The translations under genes were made by a program, and so were the position numbers. Positions 1-6,337 of a DNA stretch of 34,132 bases are shown in pieces (positions within the stretch are counted from its first letter, which is position 1; each line of letters starts with the position of its first letter). Where the stretch lies: positions 1 to 34,132 of IMG/VR virus record IMGVR_UViG_3300027842_000057. One strand, given 5' to 3'. A model generated the notes under the pieces. That model was not told the DNA's origin and did no database searches. It saw nothing but the letters and a program-made list of their open reading frames with translations. The stretch comes from a virus.

Positions 1-41
1 GGGGATTGGACGCTCCCGCACAAGCGGAGGCGGCAGAATGA
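1..41 (+). CDS. 3' end of an upstream gene (partial)
   Basis: Reading from base 3, the frame gives GLDAPAQAEAAE and then a TGA at 39-41. That stop overlaps the ATG of the next gene at 38 in an ATGA arrangement, which is the usual gene junction in this window. The alanine- and glutamate-rich tail looks like a real C-terminus. Too little is present to name the product. Confidence 0.45.
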   Translation, partial: GLDAPAQAEAAE

Positions 42-262
42 CCAATGGCGATCGAATGAGCCCCGACGAAGCGCTTGATCATATCATGCGTTCCACTCGC
101 TGTTCGCGGCGGCAGGCACGCGCCAAATTATGGGCGGCGATTCGATCAGGAAAATTGCCGGTTTTTGGGACCAATCGCGACGGGATTGTAGAGCGAATCC
201 CTCCGGATACGGAGGGTTATATTATCACTGCGAAGGGCGAGCGCATCGGCGCGGAACATTAG
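38..262 (+). CDS. Small hypothetical protein (74 aa)
   Basis: The gene starts at an ATG seven bases after a clear GGAGG ribosome site and overlaps the stop of the preceding frame by ATGA. The product is small, charged and helical in its first half, with an arginine-rich stretch around residues 18-31 (RSTRCSRRQARAKL). It then has a short beta-like part with IPPDTEGYIITAKGERIG. The layout recalls small phage regulators or DNA-binding helical proteins, but I recognise no family. An inner ATG at 56 is a possible second start. It heads a run of tightly packed small genes leading to the HNH endonuclease. Confidence 0.6.
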   Translation: MTNGDRMSPDEALDHIMRSTRCSRRQARAKLWAAIRSGKLPVFGTNRDGIVERIPPDTEGYIITAKGERIGAEH

Positions 263-273
263 CTGAGGTTACG

Positions 274-420
274 ATGATCTTCAAATATCTGACTACATCG
301 ATCCAATGGACTGGCACTAAGCTCGTTTTTGCGACAGTTGCGCCCGGACTTTGGAATGGCGCGCTGTTTCGGCAGTGTGCTTGTGAACGTAAATCGTCTG
401 ATCGATGGGTTATCTACTGA
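274..420 (+). CDS. Small hypothetical protein (48 aa)
   Basis: This short frame starts at ATG 274, seven bases after GAGG, and ends with TGA at 418-420, where the next ATG overlaps (TGATG). The peptide begins MIFKYLTTSIQWTGTKLVFA and has a hydrophobic middle (FATVAPGLWNGALF), so it might be membrane associated. The tight spacing on both sides is the main support. No family is recognised, and a chance frame cannot be excluded. Confidence 0.4.
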   Translation: MIFKYLTTSIQWTGTKLVFATVAPGLWNGALFRQCACERKSSDRWVIY

Positions 421-638
421 TGCCAGACCTCGATATCATCACCCGTCCCGCCCGCATCTTCGCCTCGATCCATGCCAATACCGAGGACGGCCGGCACTGG
501 ATCATGAGCAATCTCCCCGACCGGGAGGCCTCGGTTGTGGCGCTATTTCCGGCGCCCTTCATAGGGGAATATGCGGGTCGAATCGCACGGGAGAGGCTCA
601 AGGTGAGAGTGAGGGAGCGATGTGGCAACTGTTCATGA
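420..638 (+). CDS. Small hypothetical protein (72 aa)
   Basis: I chose the ATG at 420 because it overlaps the upstream stop (TGATG), which implies coupled translation; the in-frame ATG at 405 would lie inside the previous gene. The product starts MPDLDIITRPARIFASIHAN and contains DGRHWIMSNLPDREASVVAL, which looks like a compact alpha/beta fold. Its end overlaps the next small gene by 19 bases. Function unknown. Confidence 0.5.
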   Translation: MPDLDIITRPARIFASIHANTEDGRHWIMSNLPDREASVVALFPAPFIGEYAGRIARERLKVRVRERCGNCS

Positions 639-763
639 ACGTGACCATTGTCTGCGCTGCCGTTTTTATGGTCCGTCGCGCCTATGTCACCATCTTGCGT
701 TTTATCGAAATCAGCAAGCTTGTAGAGGCTGATTCGTCTCTAGAAGAGGGACAAGGACAATAA
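620..763 (+). CDS. Tiny single-span membrane protein (47 aa)
   Basis: The ATG at 620 follows a GAGGGAG ribosome site. The peptide has one hydrophobic span (residues about 3-17, QLFMNVTIVCAAVFM), then a basic turn (VRRAY), a second amphipathic helix (VTILRFIEIS) and an acidic tail. This is the form of a small phage inner-membrane protein. Holin, exclusion or unrelated roles are all possible, and I cannot choose between them. It sits in the run of short genes before the HNH endonuclease. Confidence 0.5.
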   Translation: MWQLFMNVTIVCAAVFMVRRAYVTILRFIEISKLVEADSSLEEGQGQ

Positions 764-825
764 CGCGTAAGCGTCCCTGTGGCTGGTTGAGTCTGCGTTT
801 TTGCTGATCGTCTGGGGAGGGGGTA

Positions 826-1278
826 ATGAGAGGCCAAAGCGCGAGTGCGCTCGCAAAAGCGCTCCAGCGGAAAGAACTGCTTAGGACGACTGGCGGTAGG
901 TGTTTTTATTGTGGCATCCCGCTGCATTGTGATGGCGAGCCGCTTAATCGCGACTGGATCATGCTGCGTTTAAATCACATGACGATCGATCACAAGACGC
1001 CAGCCAAGCGTGAAGGGACGGACATGCCGGATAATTACGTGCCGGCCTGTCGCCTGTGCAATCATCAGAAGCATTCGCTCACCCTTGATGAATATCGGCT
1101 GTTTGTCGGCCTGCGAAAGGCCAATTTCAGCGACGTGTTTGCGTGCGAGCCAATCAGGATTCCGAAACGTGATTGGTTGTTTGTACATAGTTACAAGTTT
1201 GAGCCAGCATTAGTCATTCACAATTTTCCGGCCAGCGCGATCAGATGGCCTGGAAAGGTGTCACCGTCGAGCATCTAA
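826..1278 (+). CDS. HNH endonuclease
   Basis: This is a 150-residue HNH nuclease. It carries a first zinc knuckle CFYCG (C26, C29), the catalytic strand MTIDHKTP with D55-H56, then DNYVPACRLCNHQKHS with N70, a second CxxC (C75, C78), N79 and H83. The pattern is a zinc-bound beta-beta-alpha metal finger, which cuts DNA in the presence of a divalent metal. A strong GGAGGGGG ribosome site precedes the ATG. Free-standing HNH proteins in phages may act in packaging, as homing nucleases or against competitors. Its position before the replication initiator, away from the terminase genes, makes a packaging role less obvious. Its TAA overlaps the initiator's ATG. Confidence 0.85.
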   Translation: MRGQSASALAKALQRKELLRTTGGRCFYCGIPLHCDGEPLNRDWIMLRLNHMTIDHKTPAKREGTDMPDNYVPACRLCNHQKHSLTLDEYRLFVGLRKANFSDVFACEPIRIPKRDWLFVHSYKFEPALVIHNFPASAIRWPGKVSPSSI

Positions 1279-2492
1279 TGAGCTTCCAAGCCATGACCTG
1301 GGCCGCCTCGCACAAGTGGGGAGGCTGTAGCGGTCGCTCAACGATCTATGCGATCGCCAATCACGCAAATGACCTGTACTTCTGCTGGGCGCGTCAGGAG
1401 ACGCTCGCTGAGGAAAGCGAGCAGTCAACCGATAGTGTCGGGCGCCGGATCAGCGAGTTCGTAGCGGCAGGCGAGGTCCGGCGCATCAAGTTGCGCCGCT
1501 TCGGGCGGCGCACCCATGACTTCTTGATCCTCAAGCCGTCGCCCTTTTTTGCGGCGCCCATCGACGATATCGAGCCCTTTATCCCGCGCGGTTGCGATAT
1601 CATGGACGACGCATCATCGGCCATCGACGCTGCCGCAATTTGCGGTAGCGTTGAAAATGATGAAAGCGTTGCTCTGTCGCAGGAAGCTGATAGAGGGTCC
1701 ACTGACGACGCTACCGCAATTTGCGGCAGCGCTGTTCCCGATTTGTCGCTACCGCAACCTGCGGTCCACGCTACCGCACTGGTGCGGCAGCAAGAACCTC
1801 TTTTTGAACCTAAGAAAGATTCCCCCCCAACCCCCCCTTTGGGGGGGCGGTCAAAAGATCAAATCTCGGATTCCAAGCGAGCAAGCTTCGAACGGTTTGC
1901 CAAAATGTACCCAGCCCCGATCGTCGATTACGAGGCAACTCTGCGACTATGGGCCAGCATGAGTGATCCCGATAGCGAAGATGCCATCAAGGGGGCGCGA
2001 GGCTATCGAGATTACCTCGCCGAGCTCGCGGCACAGAAACGCTCTCGCAATGTCCGGGATGCCCATCGTTGGCTCAAAAACCGCCAATGGACAGGCTTTC
2101 TGGGCACGCCCGGCGCCAAGCGTGGCGATGAATCGCAAAGCCCTATATGGATCATCGAAGGCTCGGCTGAGGCCGCCGCATGGGCTGTTTTCAACCGGAT
2201 TTGCCAGCATGAAATGCGATTTACTCAAGGGCGCATGCTGGTTGCGACGCAATGGCCGCCTCCAGTCGGCGATGGGCTGGGCGATTGGATGTTTGTCATC
2301 GAGGGAACTGGGCAATTCGCCGCCTGGATGCGCCGTTTACGAGAAGGGCCGCAGCGCACGATTGGATTGCGTTCGCAGCGAATCGATGGCCGCGATGTCC
2401 GAGGGCTATGGGTTCCGACCGAATGGCCGCCACCGAAGCTTATATCCGGAACGCTATGCACCGATGAAGATCTACGCGATTTCAAAGGATAA
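1278..2492 (+). CDS. Phage replication initiator-like protein with N-terminal helix-turn-helix (O-like)
   Basis: I chose ATG 1278 (404 aa) over ATG 1245. The protein then begins MSFQAMTWAASHKWGG, like the usual start of this HTH_36 type family, and the ATG overlaps the HNH stop (TAATG). Residues 1-90 form a winged helix (STIYAIANHANDLYFCWARQ, then a recognition helix near TDSVGRRISEFVAAGEV). Residues about 105-190 are low-complexity and carry the candidate origin repeats. Residues about 195-280 form a second domain (FERFAKMYPAPIVDYEA to WLKNRQWTGFLG) seen in phage replication proteins. The expected role is origin binding and helicase loading, as with lambda O. No helicase loader follows it. 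Confidence 0.7.
   Translation: MSFQAMTWAASHKWGGCSGRSTIYAIANHANDLYFCWARQETLAEESEQSTDSVGRRISEFVAAGEVRRIKLRRFGRRTHDFLILKPSPFFAAPIDDIEPFIPRGCDIMDDASSAIDAAAICGSVENDESVALSQEADRGSTDDATAICGSAVPDLSLPQPAVHATALVRQQEPLFEPKKDSPPTPPLGGRSKDQISDSKRASFERFAKMYPAPIVDYEATLRLWASMSDPDSEDAIKGARGYRDYLAELAAQKRSRNVRDAHRWLKNRQWTGFLGTPGAKRGDESQSPIWIIEGSAEAAAWAVFNRICQHEMRFTQGRMLVATQWPPPVGDGLGDWMFVIEGTGQFAAWMRRLREGPQRTIGLRSQRIDGRDVRGLWVPTEWPPPKLISGTLCTDEDLRDFKG
1628..1792 (+). other. Candidate replication origin: four degenerate palindromic repeats inside the initiator gene
   Basis: Four copies of a near-palindrome, CGCTACCGCA-n-TGCGGYAGCG, lie at 1628-1650, 1709-1731, 1747-1767 and 1769-1792. The first two are 23 bp and nearly perfect; the last two are degraded in one arm. 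They encode the repeated peptide DA-A-ICGS. The third and fourth sit 22 bp apart, while the others are 38 and 81 bp apart. In lambdoid phages the origin iterons lie inside the O gene in the same way. That this is an origin is inference. Confidence 0.5.
1822..1847 (+). repeat. C7-AA-C7-TTT-G7 homopolymer hairpin in the initiator gene
   Basis: Seven Cs, AA, seven Cs, TTT and seven Gs follow each other. The second C run can pair with the G run over seven pairs with a three-base loop, and the - strand can offer two G7 runs. The frame stays open across it (SPPTPPLGG). It lies 30 bases after the last palindromic repeat, so it may be part of the origin or simply a slippage-prone coding tract. Confidence 0.5.
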
Positions 2493-2495
2493 CCC

Positions 2496-3047
2496 ATGAC
2501 CGCGCCTCAATGGCACATTGCCTTGACCGAGCCTCGTCGCGAAAGCCTAGCCGCGGCTCATCTTCGCGATCGTGGAATCGAGCCCTATTTGCCGACCCTC
2601 ACGATAGAGGTCGCTCATGGTGGCCATGGTGCACGTCGGGCGGTGCAGCGTCCGATGTTTCCGGGTTATTTGCCGGTCAGGTTCTCGACCGACATGCCAA
2701 AATGGCAGCGGCTCTTTACGACACCGGGAATCCGCCCTGTCCACAGCCTTTTGCGGACGAACGGGCATTATGCGATATTGCCCGAGGCAGCCATTGCGGC
2801 GATCGTAGAAACGGAAAATCGTTTGCGTCATCAACGTGCTATGCCTGCCAAGCGATTAGGATTTCAGGTCGGCCAAACGGTGCAATTCAAGTCGTGGCCT
2901 GATGGCGGGGCATTCTCTGGGTTCTTTGCGGAGGTCGAGCGGCTGGACGATAGCGGCCGAATCAGCCTACTTGTGTCCATCTTCGGTCGGGTTTCCAGGG
3001 CTATCGTTGAATCCGACCTCGTTGCATCCCAGACCGCTACGATGTAG
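2496..3047 (+). CDS. NusG/RfaH-like transcription antitermination protein
   Basis: This 183-residue protein has the two-domain plan of NusG. The N-terminal domain (about 4-115) begins QWHIALTEPRRE and contains the signature MFPGYLPVRF (54-63). The C-terminal KOW-type barrel (about 123-176) has GFQVGQTVQFKSWP and a final strand RVSRAIVESDLV. NusG proteins ride on RNA polymerase, and specialised paralogues such as RfaH suppress termination at chosen operons. It sits four bases after the initiator and immediately before a leader with an intrinsic terminator and the packaging operon. This is the place where lambdoid phages keep Q, so a late-gene switch is a reasonable inference. Confidence 0.8.
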   Translation: MTAPQWHIALTEPRRESLAAAHLRDRGIEPYLPTLTIEVAHGGHGARRAVQRPMFPGYLPVRFSTDMPKWQRLFTTPGIRPVHSLLRTNGHYAILPEAAIAAIVETENRLRHQRAMPAKRLGFQVGQTVQFKSWPDGGAFSGFFAEVERLDDSGRISLLVSIFGRVSRAIVESDLVASQTATM

Positions 3048-3124
3048 CGAACGGTACGGCGGCTTTTTGACTTTTTCCAGTTACGTGCACCGGCTGGGAC
3101 GTATTCCTTGCCTCCGCCATGAAG

Positions 3125-3148
3125 CTGTCGGATGAGGGTGCCCGACAG
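3125..3148 (+). other. RNA hairpin in the late leader
   Basis: CTGTCGG at 3125-3131 pairs perfectly with CCGACAG at 3142-3148 around a ten-base loop (ATGAGGGTGC). It precedes the terminator by 28 bases and has no T run of its own, so it is more likely a regulatory or binding structure than a terminator. Confidence 0.5.
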
Positions 3149-3175
3149 GGGGCGCGTATCCTAACCTCCCCAACT

Positions 3176-3209
3176 GGCCGCAGGCTTGCAATGTCTGCGG
3201 CCTTTTTTT
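3176..3209 (+). terminator. Rho-independent terminator before the packaging operon
   Basis: GGCCGCAG (3176-3183) pairs perfectly with CTGCGGCC (3195-3202) around an 11-base loop and is followed directly by seven Ts (3203-3209). It is oriented to stop + strand transcripts coming from the initiator and antiterminator genes. Confidence 0.85.
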
Positions 3210-3264
3210 ATAGGGGAGGTCATCACTATTTGTTACGGTACGGAATCAGTATGGAATCGGCAAA

Positions 3265-3789
3265 ATGGGCAAGCTCGTAAATGATCGCCAGGAGCGCTTT
3301 GCCCAACTCATTGTTGAGGGCGTACCCGCTGCACAGGCCTATGCCCGCGCCGGATACCATAATCCAGGTTTCGCGGCAGAGAACGCCCGCAAGCTCCGCA
3401 ACAAGAAACGCGTCGCGGCTCGCATCGACGAGTTGATGGCCTCGACCGAAGACCTGATCGAGCTACGGCGCCGGCTGCTGGACCGTTTCCTCGTTGCGTC
3501 CATCACGATCGATCGCCTGGCCATGTTCGAGGCAGGCGATCTCCGCGCCGATTTGAGCGACGAAGAGCGAGCCTTGATCGAGGGCATGGAAGCCACCAAG
3601 TTCGGTCCCAAATACCTCATGCCGAAAAAGCTTGAGGCCGCCGCCCAACTCGCGCGGCTTCACGGGCTTGCCAAGGACAAGTCCGAGGTTACCGGCAAAG
3701 ATGGCGAGCCACTGATCCCCACCTATACCGATGAGCAGCGCGCCCAGGCGCTCGCGGATATCATCGCCCGGCATGAGCCTCCGAGTTAA
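3265..3789 (+). CDS. Terminase small subunit
   Basis: This 174-residue protein begins with the helix-turn-helix typical of small terminases: NDRQERFAQLIVEGVPAAQA then YARAGY and NARKLRNKKRVAARIDELM. A central helical oligomerisation part and a C-terminal tail with TYTDEQRAQALADIIARHEP follow. The family forms a ring that recognises the phage packaging site and activates the large subunit. It is the first gene after the late terminator. The large subunit is unusually far away (8066), with about 4.3 kb of accessory genes between them, whereas the two are normally adjacent. Confidence 0.85.
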   Translation: MGKLVNDRQERFAQLIVEGVPAAQAYARAGYHNPGFAAENARKLRNKKRVAARIDELMASTEDLIELRRRLLDRFLVASITIDRLAMFEAGDLRADLSDEERALIEGMEATKFGPKYLMPKKLEAAAQLARLHGLAKDKSEVTGKDGEPLIPTYTDEQRAQALADIIARHEPPS

Positions 3790-3828
3790 CAGCAAGGCGC
3801 TCTACCGTTAAGCAGGTGTCCCCGTCCC

Positions 3829-4173
3829 ATGACGACCAAGATCATGCAGGTCAACGGCAAGCCTCGCCAGGCCACGATTGCCTCGATGGCGCTTGATGCC
3901 GACAGGGACAAGGCGACGCACAAGCAATGCGCGTATGATGAGGGCGGCGTGCGCCCCTTCACGCGTTACACGCCCAAGGGACCAGTCGAAAGCGAGCGCG
4001 AGGAATACTGTTCGAATTGCCGCTATTTTGCAGAGCCGAGCGGCACGACCACGGGCGGGACGGCCTGCAGCCTCGTCCGCAGCCCGATCCACAAGACCGG
4101 ATGGTGCCAATGGTGGCATCCGATGGATCCGAAAGTGAGTGGCGTCGCAGAACCAGCGAGGGCGGCCTATTGA
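3829..4173 (+). CDS. HiPIP-like cysteine-rich protein
   Basis: In this 114-residue protein, residues 61-96 read CSNCRYF, then ACSLV, then GWCQWW, with cysteines at 61, 64, 80 and 93. This spacing and its neighbours (aromatic after CxxC, C-x-L, then GWC-x-x-W) closely match the cubane-binding core of high-potential iron-sulfur proteins, where four cysteines hold a 4Fe-4S cluster. Known HiPIPs are exported by Tat and carry electrons in photosynthetic or respiratory chains. Here there is no signal peptide, and the first 55 residues are an unrelated basic region. A zinc site using the same cysteines is the main alternative. The next gene's ATG overlaps its stop (TGATG). Its ribosome site is weak. 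Confidence 0.55.
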   Translation: MTTKIMQVNGKPRQATIASMALDADRDKATHKQCAYDEGGVRPFTRYTPKGPVESEREEYCSNCRYFAEPSGTTTGGTACSLVRSPIHKTGWCQWWHPMDPKVSGVAEPARAAY

Positions 4174-4388
4174 TGAGCACTTCTCCACAGTGGCGGTGGT
4201 CAAAACCCAAGTGGCGCTTACTCCTGTGTGCTATTGGTTGGCACAAGTTCTACTTTTGCGCGGCAGGAAAGGATGCAGGCCGCGATACTCAGCGGCATTG
4301 TTGGAATTGCGGTTTAACGGAGCAGAGAGAGCATTCCTGGAGCGAATGCCGGCCAGCACCTGGAATGATCCCAATCGTTCGACCGTGA
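4173..4388 (+). CDS. Small zinc-ribbon-like protein (71 aa)
   Basis: The ATG at 4173 overlaps the preceding stop, so it is probably translationally coupled to the HiPIP-like gene. A basic tryptophan-rich N-terminus (WRWSKPKW) is followed by AIGWHKFYFC and RHCWNCGLTEQREHSW. The knuckle C43-x-x-C46 plus C29, H24, H54 or C59 could bind a metal, as in small prophage zinc proteins of the DUF1660 kind; that link is tentative. Two cysteine-rich genes in a row is notable. Confidence 0.55.
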   Translation: MSTSPQWRWSKPKWRLLLCAIGWHKFYFCAAGKDAGRDTQRHCWNCGLTEQREHSWSECRPAPGMIPIVRP

Positions 4389-4483
4389 TGCCCTTCGCCT
4401 ATCCCTTCGGCTGGCCGGCGCCGTCAAGGCCATCATCACCCGCCGGTCAGCCGGCATCCGTGAATCCAACTGGAGAAAACATC

Positions 4484-5908
4484 ATGCGCTTGAAGCTCAA
4501 GCATCTTGCCGCAGCCATTGCGCTGATCGGTATTGGTTCGACCGTGGCCTGGGCCGCCGGCATGTGGTCGACGCTGCCGATTGTCGGTAGTGGCTCGTTC
4601 TGTGCCTCGACCGTGACCGGATTCCCGACGACCGCGGGCGGCCTCTCGACGGGCGGTGGCATTACCGGCCAGGGGGCGGCTACGGGCACAAGCGCGCTCT
4701 GTGCGCAGACCGTCCCGGCTGGCCCCCCTGCCTTGACTGGCAATGAGCTCATTCCGGCCGATACTACGCTCGCCGGCGGCGCGCCTCCGCAGACCGTGAC
4801 CATTCCCTCCGGCATGCTGTCAAGCTTCGGTACAAATGTGCTGGTTGGCGCTGATTTTGGTCAAGCGCTGTGGCAGCGTGGCACAACGCCGCTTAATGCG
4901 GCTGTGGTGCCGGGCGGCAATAATGCGCTTTACGGCCCGGACGGTTGGTATGTTTACGGCGCCGCTGGTGCTTCGACTGTGACGGTCAGCAAGCAGACTG
5001 GTGCGACCGATGTTTTCCAGGGAACGCTCGCCTCGGCACGCATTCAGCGCGTCGCCAGTCAAACATCATTGACGCAGTTGCAGTTTGGGCAGCTTGTGCC
5101 CGACGATACCGCCAATCGTTTTCCTGGCAGCACCGCGATCTTCTCCTGCTACATGCTGGCCGGCGCCAACTTCTCGCCGACGGCGAGCAACGTGAGCATG
5201 GTGATTGCCTATCATTCGGCGGCGGATGCAGCAGCGGGCGCTTCAGGGCAGGGCACCAATTCAGGCACGTTCGCGTCCTCGGCAGGTACCACGCAGAATA
5301 TCACCAACTACACCGAAGCTGTGGTTGGCACAGGCCCAATCTCGACGACCTGGACCCGCTATTCGGTCTCGGCGCAGATTCCCGCCGTGATCCCCGGCAC
5401 AACGACCGCCGTGGCCGGCATTGGTGTCAAGCTGCAATGGACGCCCGTCGGCACGGCGGGTGCCAATGATTGGGTCGAAGTGGCAAATTGCCAGCTTGAA
5501 GCGCGTGCCGGGATGTCAACCGGACCCAGCAATTTCAACCGGCGCAATCTTTCAGACGAATATCTGCTGGAGACCACGCGCTATTGGCAGATTTCGGAAA
5601 ACGGCGCTGCGGGAACGCCAGTTTATGCATCGGGCCAAGCAGAGGCCACCAATACCTGGGGTGCAACGTTTGTTTTCCCGGCTTTGATGCGCATCACGCC
5701 GGTTGTTTCGCCTCTTACGGCTGGCGGCTTCAAGGTCAATGCCGCCGGCACGCTGCAAGCGGTCACGAATCTGACTGTCACGGGCTTCCAACAGACGCAA
5801 CATACTGGCGCTGTTGGCGGAACAGCGACGATCACTGCCGGCCAGGGCACGACCTTTGTCGGCTCTGGCGCAGGCACTGGGGTGATTGGCTTCTCGGCTG
5901 AGCCATGA
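4484..5908 (+). CDS. Fibre-like phage protein with Sec signal peptide and carbohydrate-binding-like domain
   Basis: The frame is open from 4139, but the supported start is ATG 4484: GGAG lies nine bases upstream, and the protein then opens with a classical signal peptide (MRLKLKHLAAAIALIGIGST, cleavage near VAWA, residue 24). The mature part has a glycine- and threonine-rich stretch. It is followed, at about residues 120-365, by a jelly-roll type domain like those in phage receptor-binding proteins, ending in the characteristic NDWVEVANCQLEARAG and DEYLLETTRYW. The final 100 residues are beta-rich. A signal peptide is not expected on a virion protein assembled in the cytoplasm, so it may be exported. 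It lies inside the late operon between the terminase subunits. Confidence 0.65.
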   Translation: MRLKLKHLAAAIALIGIGSTVAWAAGMWSTLPIVGSGSFCASTVTGFPTTAGGLSTGGGITGQGAATGTSALCAQTVPAGPPALTGNELIPADTTLAGGAPPQTVTIPSGMLSSFGTNVLVGADFGQALWQRGTTPLNAAVVPGGNNALYGPDGWYVYGAAGASTVTVSKQTGATDVFQGTLASARIQRVASQTSLTQLQFGQLVPDDTANRFPGSTAIFSCYMLAGANFSPTASNVSMVIAYHSAADAAAGASGQGTNSGTFASSAGTTQNITNYTEAVVGTGPISTTWTRYSVSAQIPAVIPGTTTAVAGIGVKLQWTPVGTAGANDWVEVANCQLEARAGMSTGPSNFNRRNLSDEYLLETTRYWQISENGAAGTPVYASGQAEATNTWGATFVFPALMRITPVVSPLTAGGFKVNAAGTLQAVTNLTVTGFQQTQHTGAVGGTATITAGQGTTFVGSGAGTGVIGFSAEP

Positions 5909-6069
5909 CCGGGGCTGATGTAGCCATTGCGAGCATGGCCGTGATCACGATATGCGATGTTGCTTTATTGGTCACGGCCATTCCCTTCGCGCTTTGGCTC
6001 TTCTGGACGAGGCCAATATCGCCACTGGATCGGCCTGTTGTGAAGAAACGGCCCCCGTCGAAAGCGTGA
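5905..6069 (+). CDS. Tiny single-span membrane protein (54 aa)
   Basis: The ATG at 5905 overlaps the fibre-like gene's stop (ATGA). One long hydrophobic span covers about residues 5-34 (ASMAVITICDVALLVTAIPF) and is followed by a basic, proline-rich tail (RPVVKKRPPSKA), so the tail is probably cytoplasmic. It is the first of three consecutive tiny membrane proteins. A holin-type role is possible but not shown, as no lysis enzyme is adjacent. Confidence 0.55.
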   Translation: MTGADVAIASMAVITICDVALLVTAIPFALWLFWTRPISPLDRPVVKKRPPSKA

Positions 6070-6071
6070 CG

Positions 6072-6167
6072 ATGTTTCTGCCACTCTCAATCGTCTATGC
6101 ATGGGCGTTTGTGACGTTTGCGCTTTGTTTGGCGATTCCAGTCTATTCAATCATGAGGAAAGACTGA
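6072..6167 (+). CDS. Very small membrane peptide (31 aa)
   Basis: The frame begins two bases after the previous stop. Almost the whole peptide is one membrane span (LPLSIVYAWAFVTFALCLAI) with a basic end (IMRKD). Its place between two similar tiny membrane genes supports it, although at this length a chance frame is possible. Its last codons contain the AGGAAAG that serves as ribosome site for the next gene. Confidence 0.45.
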   Translation: MFLPLSIVYAWAFVTFALCLAIPVYSIMRKD

Positions 6168-6169
6168 TC

Positions 6170-6337
6170 ATGTTTGTTCCGGTCTTTGTTTTGCTGGCAT
6201 GGGTCGTGCTGACGCTTGTTCTGGCAGTTCTATTAGCGACATTCATGTGGGCTTATGCTCAGGATGACAAAGAAAAAGCGCTATGGGATCGCCATCGGCG
6301 CGCGACCATTGATCGTCACGGTGTCGGGCCTTATTAG
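6170..6337 (+). CDS. Tiny single-span membrane protein (55 aa)
   Basis: The gene has a good ribosome site (AGGAAAG) nine bases before ATG 6170. It has one strong N-terminal span (residues about 2-29) and a charged cytoplasmic tail (QDDKEKALWDRHRRATIDRH). The stop is followed directly by the TTG start of the O-antigen ligase-like gene, which points to coupled expression. It could be a partner of that membrane enzyme or a holin-like protein. Confidence 0.55.
   Translation: MFVPVFVLLAWVVLTLVLAVLLATFMWAYAQDDKEKALWDRHRRATIDRHGVGPY

Larger units (their letters stand above)
3048..3264 (+). promoter_or_regulatory. Non-coding leader between the antiterminator and the terminase genes
   Basis: These 217 bases hold no convincing gene. 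They contain a perfect seven-pair hairpin (3125-3131 with 3142-3148) and then an intrinsic terminator (3176-3209), with about 55 bases left before the small terminase gene. I could not find a clear -35/-10 pair. The arrangement looks like a conditional transcription stop ahead of the late operon. The ribosome site of the following gene is weak (GGAA). Confidence 0.5.

Noticed and set aside
1822-1847. Sequencing-error frameshift at the C7/G7 tract
   Set aside because: The reading frame stays open on both sides, and both flanking domains look genuine in the same frame.
3048-3264. tRNA or known riboswitch in the late leader
   Set aside because: No cloverleaf or recognisable aptamer core could be drawn; only one hairpin and one terminator are clear.
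4139-4483. N-terminal extension of the fibre-like protein back to 4139
   Set aside because: The extension overlaps the zinc-ribbon-like gene and has no ribosome site, whereas ATG 4484 has GGAG upstream and starts a signal peptide.
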